Below are positions 57,666 through 64,000 of a stretch of DNA of 64,000 nt, in pieces; position 1 is the first letter of the stretch, and each line of letters starts with the position of its first letter. Below the pieces are notes generated by a model that worked only from the letters and a program-made list of their open reading frames with translations, did no database searches and had not been told where the DNA came from. The position numbers and the translations under genes are program-made. The stretch is from an uncultured Eubacteriales bacterium (GTDB taxonomy: Bacteria; Bacillota; Clostridia; Christensenellales; Borkfalkiaceae), in the NCBI GenBank assembly GCA_949747905.1, contig CATKEF010000040.1, forward strand, positions 1 through 64,000. The letters run 5' to 3'.

Positions 57666-59792
57666 ATGAAGGTTATAAAACGTGACGGAAGCACGTGCGA
57701 TTTCGACAGGAATAAAATAGCGGTTGCAATCTCGAAAGCGAACGGCGCGGTCGACCCCGAGGACAGAGTTACCGAAGAGCAGATTGCTTTTATCGCGGAC
57801 GACATTGCGTCCAGGCATAGAAGAAGAGTGCTCGTGGAAGATATTCAGGATATGGTAGAGGAAAAGCTGATGGAAATGCAGAAATATCAGCTTATGAAGG
57901 CGTATATTCTCTACCGTTACGAGCGTGCGCTTATCCGTAAGGCGAACACTACGGACGACAGCATACTTTCGCTTATCAGAAACTCCAATAAAGACGTTAT
58001 GGAGGAGAACTCCAATAAAAACGCGCGTACGGCTTCCACTCAGCGCGACTTGATTGCGGGCGAGGTTTCCAAAGATTTGACGCGCCGCATTCTTTTGCCC
58101 GAGCATATATCCAAAGCTCACGACGAAGGCGCTATTCACTTCCACGACGCCGATTACTTTTTACAGCCGATTTTTAACTGCTGTCTTATAAATATTAAGG
58201 ATATGCTTCAGAACGGCACCGTAATGAACGGCAAGATGATAGAAAGTCCCAAATCTTTCCAGACGGCTTGCACAATCACCACGCAGATTATAGCTTCGGT
58301 CGCTTCTTCCCAGTACGGCGGACAGTCCGTGAACATAGCGCATCTCGGAAGATATCTCCGTCGCACGAAGGACAAATACGTCGAACAGTGCGAGAAGGAA
58401 TTCGGCGATACTCTCGACGCCGAAACAAAGAAGCATTTCGTGGAAATGCGCGTGAAAGAAGCGCTCAAAGCCGGCGTTCAGACAATTCAGTATCAGATTA
58501 ACACGCTTATGACCACAAACGGTCAGTCGCCGTTCGTTACGCTCTTCCTTTATCTCGACGAAAATGACGAGTATATCGAAGAGAACGCGATGATAATCGA
58601 AGAAATTTTAAAGCAACGTTACGAGGGTATCAAGAACGAAAAGGGAGTCTATGTAACTCCCGCGTTCCCCAAACTCATATATGTTCTGGACGAGAACAAC
58701 TGCTTAAAAGGCGGCAAATACGATTATCTTACAAAACTTGCCGTCAAGTGTTCGTCCAAACGTCTTTATCCAGACTATATTTCCGCAAAGAAAATGCGCG
58801 AAAATTACGAGGGCAACGTTTTCTCGCCCATGGGATGCCGTTCGTTCCTTTCTCCCTGGAAGGATGAAAACGGGAACTATAAGTTCGAGGGAAGATTCAA
58901 TCAGGGTGTTGTTTCCGTTAATCTTCCTCAGTGCGGAATACTTGCTAAGGGCGACGAGAAGAAATTTTGGGAAATTCTCGAAGAGAGACTCGGTCTTTGC
59001 TACGAAGCGCTCATGTGCCGCCACAACGCTCTTATGGGCGTTACGAGCGACGTTTCGCCCGTTCACTGGCAGTACGGAGCTATTGCCCGTCTTCAAAGCG
59101 GCGAGAAAATCGACAAATACCTTTTGGACGGATATTCCACGATATCTTTGGGATATATCGGTCTGTACGAGGTTACGAAACTTGTCAAAGGCGTTTCGCA
59201 TACCACCCCCGAAGGTCAGGAATTCGCGCTTGAAGTAATGAAGAGTCTGCGCGAACACTGCGAGAAGTGGAAAAAGGAGACGGGGCTCGGTTTCGGTCTT
59301 TACGGAACGCCCGCAGAGTCGCTTTGCTACCGCTTCGCAAGAATAGACAGAGAACGCTTCGGCACCATAAAGGACGTCACGGACAAGGGTTATTACACCA
59401 ACAGCTACCACGTGGACGTGCGTGAAAATATAGACGCTTTCAGCAAATTCTCATTCGAAAGCAAGTTCCAGCAGATTTCTTCGGGCGGAGCCATCTCTTA
59501 CGTGGAAATTCCGAATATGCGCCATAACTTAACGGCTATGGAAGACGTCGTTCGTTTCATTTACGACAATATTCAGTATGCGGAATTCAACACAAAGAGC
59601 GACTATTGCCACGTTTGCGGCTTCGACGGCGAAATTACAATAAACGACGACAATGAGTGGGAGTGCCCCGTTTGCCACAACAAAGACCAGAGAAAAATGA
59701 ACGTTACCCGCCGTACGTGCGGTTATCTCGGCGAGAATTTCTGGAATGTGGGCAAGACAAAGGAAATCAAAGCCCGCGTTCTGCATCTGTAA
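57666..59792 (+). CDS. nrdD: anaerobic ribonucleoside-triphosphate reductase
   Basis: The 708-residue class III reductase makes deoxynucleotides from NTPs with formate. Residues 1-95 are an ATP-cone (MKVIKRDGSTCDFDRNKI) for allosteric control. The barrel includes QTACTITTQI and PLxxCG-type loops. The C-terminus carries the zinc site CHVCGFDG...CPVCHN and the glycyl-radical loop RTCGYLG, where Gly686 is the expected radical residue. TTGGAGGAATGAGAG contains the ribosome binding site. NrdG and dUTPase follow, a dNTP supply unit. The paired NrdR-like boxes suggest control by NrdR and deoxyadenylate. Confidence 0.97.
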   Translation: MKVIKRDGSTCDFDRNKIAVAISKANGAVDPEDRVTEEQIAFIADDIASRHRRRVLVEDIQDMVEEKLMEMQKYQLMKAYILYRYERALIRKANTTDDSILSLIRNSNKDVMEENSNKNARTASTQRDLIAGEVSKDLTRRILLPEHISKAHDEGAIHFHDADYFLQPIFNCCLINIKDMLQNGTVMNGKMIESPKSFQTACTITTQIIASVASSQYGGQSVNIAHLGRYLRRTKDKYVEQCEKEFGDTLDAETKKHFVEMRVKEALKAGVQTIQYQINTLMTTNGQSPFVTLFLYLDENDEYIEENAMIIEEILKQRYEGIKNEKGVYVTPAFPKLIYVLDENNCLKGGKYDYLTKLAVKCSSKRLYPDYISAKKMRENYEGNVFSPMGCRSFLSPWKDENGNYKFEGRFNQGVVSVNLPQCGILAKGDEKKFWEILEERLGLCYEALMCRHNALMGVTSDVSPVHWQYGAIARLQSGEKIDKYLLDGYSTISLGYIGLYEVTKLVKGVSHTTPEGQEFALEVMKSLREHCEKWKKETGLGFGLYGTPAESLCYRFARIDRERFGTIKDVTDKGYYTNSYHVDVRENIDAFSKFSFESKFQQISSGGAISYVEIPNMRHNLTAMEDVVRFIYDNIQYAEFNTKSDYCHVCGFDGEITINDDNEWECPVCHNKDQRKMNVTRRTCGYLGENFWNVGKTKEIKARVLHL

Positions 59793-59907
59793 ACACGCGA
59801 ATTTAAGCGGCACTGCCGTTTTTTTGCGCAATATTTATTTAATATCGGCGCATGTTGTGACTGCCTGTCCGGAATCGCAGTTTCGGTCGGCAACGGGATT
59901 TGATTTT

Positions 59908-60441
59908 ATGAATTACGCTAAAATAAAATGGTATGACGTATCCAACGGTCCGGGGGTGAGGATTTCGCTGTATGTGAGCGGCTGCCGCAATCATTGCAAA
60001 AACTGTTTCAACCCCGAAACATGGGACTTCGGGTACGGGAAACCTTTTACCGAAGAAGTAGAGAATTCCATACTGGAAGGGCTTAAACCGGACTATATTA
60101 AGGGGCTTACGCTTTTGGGGGGAGACCCTTTCGAGCCCGAAAATGCCGAGGTGCTTGCTCCGTTTATGGAAAAGCTGAGGGCGGTGTATCCCGAAAAATC
60201 ATTTTGGTGTTTTACTGGATATGATTTCGAAGCCGACCTGCTCACTGGCAAAAAGGCAAAAATCGGGACGGTTATGCGAATTTTAAATAGTCTAGATGTG
60301 CTTGTGGACGGCAGGTTCGTGGAAGAATTGAAAGACTTGAATTTGCTGTTTCGCGGTTCGTCAAATCAGAGAATAATTCTCGTCAAGCCGTCGCTCGAAA
60401 GCGACAAAGTGGTTGTCTGGGATGAAAAAACTCCAGTTTAA
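59908..60441 (+). CDS. nrdG: anaerobic ribonucleotide reductase activating protein
   Basis: The 177-residue radical SAM enzyme makes the glycyl radical on NrdD. CRNHCKNC gives the CxxxCxxC cluster ligands Cys26, Cys30 and Cys33, with GLTLLGGDPFEPEN as the SAM-binding GGE-like motif. The ATG at 59908 is chosen because MNYAKIKWYDVSNGPGVRISLYVSGC aligns with NrdG starts, although its ribosome binding site is weak. It follows nrdD by 115 bases without a terminator. Confidence 0.95.
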   Translation: MNYAKIKWYDVSNGPGVRISLYVSGCRNHCKNCFNPETWDFGYGKPFTEEVENSILEGLKPDYIKGLTLLGGDPFEPENAEVLAPFMEKLRAVYPEKSFWCFTGYDFEADLLTGKKAKIGTVMRILNSLDVLVDGRFVEELKDLNLLFRGSSNQRIILVKPSLESDKVVVWDEKTPV

Positions 60442-60485
60442 CCCCGCAATATACGCCGAACACCGAATATACAAAGGAAAAAATT

Positions 60486-60965
60486 ATGAGTAAAACATAC
60501 AATGTGTCGTCATCGAAACAAAAGAATATGAACGTCGCAATTAAAAAGCTGAACGAGAAAGCGACCGTTCCTTCATACGGCAGCGAGTTCGCCGCAGGCG
60601 CCGACCTCTATGCTTGTATCGAAAGTGATGTTGAAGTAAAGCCGCATCAGACCATTCTTATTCCCACAGGTATAGCCGTCGAACTTCCCATAGGTTATGC
60701 GGGGCTTATTTATGCGCGCAGCGGGCTTGCTACAAAGAAAGGTCTTGCTCCCGCAAATAAAGTCGGGGTGGTTGACTGCGACTATCGCGGCGAAGTAAAA
60801 GTTGCTTTGCACAATCATTCCGAAGTAGTTCAGACGGTTTCCGTCGGAGAGCGCGTGGCGCAGCTTGTTATTACGCCCTATCTCCATGCCGAGTTTATTG
60901 TATCCGACGAGCTTTCCGAGACGGAGAGAGGGGCGGGCGGTTTCGGTTCCACCGGTTCCAAATAA
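60486..60965 (+). CDS. dut: dUTP diphosphatase
   Basis: The 159-residue trimeric dUTPase has all five motifs: AAGADLYA, ARSGLA, KVGVVDCDYRGEV, GERVAQLVI and the C-terminal RGAGGFGSTG arm that closes over the nucleotide. It removes dUTP and supplies dUMP for thymidylate. The first 15 residues (SKTYNVSSSKQKNMN) are an extra, flexible leader; an internal ATG at residue 15 is an alternative start. AAAGGAAAAAATT precedes the ATG. Its place after nrdDG fits nucleotide-pool control. Confidence 0.96.
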   Translation: MSKTYNVSSSKQKNMNVAIKKLNEKATVPSYGSEFAAGADLYACIESDVEVKPHQTILIPTGIAVELPIGYAGLIYARSGLATKKGLAPANKVGVVDCDYRGEVKVALHNHSEVVQTVSVGERVAQLVITPYLHAEFIVSDELSETERGAGGFGSTGSK

Positions 60966-60990
60966 CGGGTTAAATATAATTCACAAATTA

Positions 60991-61020
60991 AAACTACGCG
61001 TGCTACGCGTAGTTTTTTTG
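60991..61020 (+). terminator. terminator of the nrdD-nrdG-dut operon
   Basis: AAACTACGCG and CGCGTAGTTT form a 10-bp stem around TGCTA. The T-run continues to 61019. Confidence 0.9.
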
Positions 61021-61052
61021 TGCGTTGTTTTTAGTCGGCGTGGTGCAGCCCC

Positions 61053-61430
61053 TTCGATTCGCTCAGGGTGACAAAGAAACAAATACTCAGGGAGATAAAG
61101 AAACAAGTGTTTTGAGTGACGAAATTAACAAAACCTCAGGTTACAAAAACAATGGCTCAGGACGACAAGGAAATAAACGTTAAGAGGGGGATAAAAACAG
61201 GGACTCAGGGTGACATAAAGTCTCTCGGGGTGACAAAGAAACAAAAGCTCGGGGGCAAAAGTCTTTCGGGATGATAAGTTTAGGGGCGATAACGGGCGTT
61301 TATGGCGACAAGAAATCACTCGGGCGAACAATTAAACAAGTGCATATGGTGACGAAGTGAACACGACCTCAGGCTTACAAAAACAAGTGCTCAGGGTGAC
61401 AAAAAGCGCTCGGAATGATTAAAATGCCGC
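61053..61430. repeat. degenerate tandem array, unit of about 24 bp
   Basis: About 15 units of an eroded CTCAGGGTGACAAAGAAAC sequence run head to tail. CTCAGG or CTCGGG begins most units at intervals of roughly 18-26 bases, followed by TGACAAAGAAACAA or variants. The unit is an extended form of the dispersed repeat. No coding region is supported. Confidence 0.7.
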
Positions 61431-61439
61431 TTGGGGGGG

Positions 61440-61752
61440 GCTATTTAAACGTCATCCCGAAGGTTTGCTTGTCATCCCGGGCGACGTGAGGAATCAGATG
61501 TTTCGCTGACGCTCAACATGACAATCTTAGTTAGCTCAGCATAATAAATTTTGGTCGACACGACACGACGGTTATCGCTTTGTACAACAAGCGCTTTTTT
61601 GTCGGCTCGGCATGATGCTTTTTTCAGTTAAACATGATATTATCGGTTAGCTAAAAAGACGCTTTTGAGTTCAATATGATAATTTTGTCGTCCGGCATAA
61701 AAATATGCTAACGCCGTGAACGTCATTCCGAGCGCGGCGGGGAATCTGTTCC
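61440..61752. repeat. dispersed repeats between the array and the structured RNA
   Basis: GTCATCCCGAAGG, TTGTCATCCCGGGCGACGTGAGGAATC, GATGTTTCGCTGACGCTCAACATGACAA and GTCATTCCGAGCGCGGCGGGGAATC occur, with looser ones between. Bases 61530-61715 contain degenerate AACATGATA/GGCATGATG words only. Confidence 0.75.
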
Positions 61753-61753
61753 A

Positions 61754-61787
61754 AAAAAATACCCTGCGCCAATACGTCGGCGCAGGG
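61754..61787 (-). terminator. terminator of the structured RNA
   Basis: CCCTGCGCC and GGCGCAGGG form a nine-bp stem with an eight-base loop. On the minus strand TATTTTTTT follows, while the plus strand has only CTCTTTCT, which sets the direction. Confidence 0.88.
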
Positions 61788-62089
61788 CTCTTTCTATTAA
61801 ATTTTAATTCGGAATCGCCTCCTTAACGGTTGCCGTTCAGGCTGACGGACCCACCAGTCCATGCGGCTGTCGCCGCAGCTTTATAACCGTACAGCGGAAT
61901 TAAATTCCATTCGTAAACTTGTACATCGGAGTTTACCTTCCTTTTTCTTCTATCGTGGCGGACCAAAGCAATCTCATAGGCTTTACCTCCAAACGATTTT
62001 CCCTTTTCATACAGAAGCGGCTTTAAGAAAGCCGAACCTACGCAAAAATGTCGACGTCAAACATTTTTTGTAAGTTTCTATCCTTTTGT
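61754..62089 (-). ncRNA. structured RNA transcription unit of about 335 nt, family not identified
   Basis: A complete minus-strand unit has a promoter (TTGACA and TATAAT 16 bases apart) and ends at a GC-rich stem with seven T. Between them are at least six perfect or near-perfect hairpins: AACTTAC plus AAAAATGT paired with ACATTTTT and GTAGGTT (62035-62076), CGGCTTT/AAAGCCG (62018-62034), GTAAACT/AGTTTAC (61913-61936), GGAATTTAATTCC (61896-61908), GCGGC/GCCGC (61863-61876) and AACGG/CCGTT (61825-61837). No long reading frame exists on the transcribed strand. SRP, 6S, tmRNA and RNase P signatures were not found. One 14-codon frame (61977-61933) has GGAGG eight bases before its ATG. The transcription unit is well supported; its class is not, and a known large RNA such as raiA-type remains possible. 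Confidence 0.72.
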
Positions 62090-62095
62090 ACTTTT

Positions 62096-62123
62096 ATTAT
62101 AGCACGGAAATGTAATTTGTCAA
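62096..62123 (-). promoter_or_regulatory. promoter of the structured RNA
   Basis: On the minus strand TTGACA (62123-62118) and TATAAT (62101-62096) are 16 bases apart. It is a near-ideal consensus promoter, predicting an abundant transcript starting near 62089. Confidence 0.85.
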
Positions 62124-62203
62124 TACCCGCGCCGAAAATTTTTTTAAAAATTTTGTGAAAATTTTGTTTGCCGCAATCATTGACAGGTGCTTTGCGAAAT
62201 CGC

Positions 62204-62232
62204 TTAACTTACTTAGACGCATATTATATAAT
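62204..62232 (+). promoter_or_regulatory. promoter of the antiporter gene
   Basis: TATAAT at 62227-62232 has TTAACT 17 bases upstream (62204-62209, four of six). TTGACA at 62180 is a further element but has no good -10 at the right distance. Confidence 0.55.
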
Positions 62233-62260
62233 TTGAACGTAGTTTTACGAGGAAGAAATT

Positions 62261-63652
62261 ATGTTTGACGGAAATTCTGCGCTCGGCTTTTGCATGGTGC
62301 TTGCATTTATTTTATTTTCCACAAAACTTCTGGGACTTTTGTTCAGGCATATAGGTTTGCCGCAGGTTCTGGGTTATATAATAGCGGGTATATTTATAGG
62401 TCCCGCCGTTTTCGGCGATTTACTCGGGTTTTCGCTTATTGGATTTTCGGGAGAAGGATACGCAGCATTGCTTTGCCTGCCCGCAAAAGACAACGCGCTC
62501 GATATTTTTTCAAAAATCGGAGTGCTGCTCATAATGTTCTCTACGGGCCTGGAAACCAACCTCAAAGAACTCAAAAACACCGGATTAGTGGCGGTGCTTG
62601 TTGCGCTTCTCGGAGTGGTCGTACCGCTTCTCCTCGGTTTTTTGATTTCTTTGCCTTTCGGAAACATCGGTCTGGGTTACGAGAGCGCAGAGGGAATTTA
62701 CCGCAGTATTTTCATAGGCACCATATTAACCGCAACGAGCGTCGCCATTACCGTTTCTGTTCTCAAAGAACTCGGAAAAATAAACACGAAACTCGGTACT
62801 ACCATAGTTTCGGCGGCGATTATAGACGACGTTATCGGCATCGTGCTTCTTTCGGTGGTTACGGGAGTCGCGAAATCGGGCGCGGTCGAGACGGATAATC
62901 CGTTTATCGCTTTCAAATCAACAATTTACGGTACGGTAATTATGATTGTATGCTTTTTCATCTTTGCCGTTGCCGCAGGGTTTCTGCTTTCCAAATGTTT
63001 TAAATGGCTTGATAAAAGATGGCCGACGACCCATAGAATTCCTATATTTTCCCTCGCCGTGTGTTTTGCTTACAGCTGGCTTGCGGAGGAAATTTTCGGC
63101 GTAGCCGATATAACGGGCGCTTTTCTTGCGGGAGTCGTACTTTCCACGGACCATCGTGCAAGCGTGTATACCGATACGAAAGTAGAGGTAAATACTTATA
63201 CGGTTTTCGCTCCAGTGTTCTTTGCGAATATAGGTATTTCGAGTATTTCTTTCGCAGGGCTTGACCCCAAAATACTTTTATTTGCTTTCCTTGCGGTGCT
63301 TATGGGACTGATAGGCAAAATTATCGGTTGCGGCGCTATTTTCAAAGCGTTTAAATACAGCTGGCGCGAAAGCGCCATAGGCGGCGTGGGAATGTTTGCG
63401 CGCGGAGAGGTTGCGCTCATCGTTACCGCGGCGGTTACGAATTCAGAGGTTCTCGGTGCATATGCGCTCGGCGGCGAGTTTATGATAATGACCGTGCTTC
63501 TGATACTTATATCGTCGGTTTTGACGCCTGTTTTGCTGAAAGTGCTTTACTCGAAAGAAAAAATCCCGCCGTCGGACGGCGGGGGAGAGCCTTTGAAAGA
63601 GAATGCGGCGGCAAACGGGGAATCCGTTAAAACGGAAGATATTGTAAGTTAA
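62261..63652 (+). CDS. CPA2-type cation/proton antiporter
   Basis: The 463-residue membrane protein has about 12 hydrophobic helices and belongs to the Kef/NhaA-like monovalent cation:proton antiporter-2 family. GLPQVLGYIIAGIFIGP, LLIMFSTGLETNLKEL, ATSVAITVSVLKELGKINT, SAAIIDDVIGIVLLSVV (with the paired acidic residues expected for ion binding) and MFARGEVALIV are visible. It would exchange Na+ or K+ for protons. The C-terminal 35 residues are a charged cytoplasmic tail. There is no TrkA-N domain. GAGGAAG lies before the ATG. It stands alone. Confidence 0.93.
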   Translation: MFDGNSALGFCMVLAFILFSTKLLGLLFRHIGLPQVLGYIIAGIFIGPAVFGDLLGFSLIGFSGEGYAALLCLPAKDNALDIFSKIGVLLIMFSTGLETNLKELKNTGLVAVLVALLGVVVPLLLGFLISLPFGNIGLGYESAEGIYRSIFIGTILTATSVAITVSVLKELGKINTKLGTTIVSAAIIDDVIGIVLLSVVTGVAKSGAVETDNPFIAFKSTIYGTVIMIVCFFIFAVAAGFLLSKCFKWLDKRWPTTHRIPIFSLAVCFAYSWLAEEIFGVADITGAFLAGVVLSTDHRASVYTDTKVEVNTYTVFAPVFFANIGISSISFAGLDPKILLFAFLAVLMGLIGKIIGCGAIFKAFKYSWRESAIGGVGMFARGEVALIVTAAVTNSEVLGAYALGGEFMIMTVLLILISSVLTPVLLKVLYSKEKIPPSDGGGEPLKENAAANGESVKTEDIVS

Positions 63653-63655
63653 AAT

Positions 63656-63688
63656 AAAAACGGTTGCGGAACACGCAACCGTTTTTTT
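63656..63688. terminator. convergent-gene terminator
   Basis: CGGTTGCG and CGCAACCG form the stem, extended by A5 on the left and T7 on the right, so it works in both directions. It ends at the stop of the small minus-strand gene. Confidence 0.88.
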
Positions 63689-63917
63689 ACCTTGAAAGCA
63701 GCCAGCTTTTGATGTCCTCTCTCGATATAGGCATTACGTTCTCGACGGGATATTTTGAATTTTTTCCGCCGAAAGTGTAAACAAAGTACTTGCCGTCGCC
63801 CGTAACGTATAAAGTCTCTTCGAAGCCGCCCGGGTCGCCGGGCACGCCGTAAGTAAATTTTTTGTCTATCGTGGATGAGGAAGTGTCGTAAACGACTCCG
63901 TCTATTTCAGCCCGCAT
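63687..63917 (-). CDS. small hypothetical protein
   Basis: The 76-residue protein is beta-rich, with no cysteine and a compact acidic and aromatic composition. GDPGGFEETLYVTGDGKYFVYTFGG suggests a small two-sheet domain. GGAGG lies seven bases before the ATG, a good site, so it is likely real. No family is recognised, and it is convergent with the antiporter gene. Confidence 0.75.
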   Translation of the reverse strand: MRAEIDGVVYDTSSSTIDKKFTYGVPGDPGGFEETLYVTGDGKYFVYTFGGKNSKYPVENVMPISREDIKSWLLSR

Positions 63918-64000
63918 TCTGCACCTCCAAACCGTTTTTAAAACGATATTACGATTTTAACACACGCATTTTTTCAAGTCAATTCAAAACCTTTTTTACC

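Noticed and set aside
62005-62040. RNase P-like ACAGAAGCGG word on the plus strand
   Set aside because: No matching GAGGAAAGUC partner is found and the promoter and terminator read the other strand.
61861-62073. Seventy-codon plus-strand frame near the antiporter
   Set aside because: It is antisense to the structured RNA, has no ribosome binding site, and its codons are explained by the hairpins.

Overview
The window looks like a chromosomal stretch of an uncultured, gut-type member of the Bacillota (class Clostridia). This is inferred from AddAB instead of RecBCD, a NiaR-type NAD repressor, an L27 with the N-terminal extension typical of Bacillota, strictly anaerobic class III ribonucleotide reductase (NrdD/NrdG), and AGGAGG-like ribosome binding sites with consensus TTGACA/TATAAT promoters. 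No rRNA, tRNA, CRISPR array, insertion sequence or phage gene was seen.

Region 1 (1-22.3 kb) holds two giant paralogous secreted proteins of 3941 and 3187 residues. Both have a signal peptide, two or three copies of a DUF6273-like module, a glycine/asparagine-rich parallel beta-helix, and roughly 20-25 MBG/Ig-like repeats. The first ends in a membrane anchor and acidic tail. The second stops inside a repeat and has no anchor. Region 2 (22.3-29 kb) is a CPBP-family membrane protein facing a rightward cluster of a cytoplasmic GH3 glycosidase, a GtrA-like membrane protein, a GT2 glycosyltransferase and a ROK sugar kinase. Region 3 (29.5-33.4 kb) is a hexuronate catabolic set (KDPG/KHG aldolase with an extra VOC-like domain, KDG kinase, uronate isomerase) behind a promoter with a 16-bp direct repeat. 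Region 4 (33.5-41 kb) has a membrane-bound GH3 enzyme with permuted domain order plus a small membrane protein, an M28 lipoprotein peptidase, a MerR regulator with its own MerR-type promoter, and an orphan lipoprotein.

Region 5 (41.3-53.7 kb) is mostly housekeeping: addB-addA, rplU-rpmA without the usual intervening prp, an acetyltransferase, a SecB-like protein divergent from an RNase E/G gene, and several small hypotheticals. Region 6 (53.8-61 kb) carries nadB-nadC-niaR under a palindromic operator, a small HNH protein, and nrdD-nrdG-dut behind two promoters with paired NrdR-box-like sites. Region 7 (61-64 kb) contains a degenerate repeat array, a promoter-to-terminator unit on the minus strand that appears to make a structured non-coding RNA of about 335 nt, and a CPA2-type cation/proton antiporter.

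Between genes there is a recurrent family of short imperfect repeats built on GTCATTCCGAGC / CTCAGGGTGACA. In one place it forms seven exact-period 19-bp tandem units. The most promising undescribed items are the structured RNA at 61754-62089, the giant paralogue pair, the permuted double-anchored GH3, and its palindromic leader.
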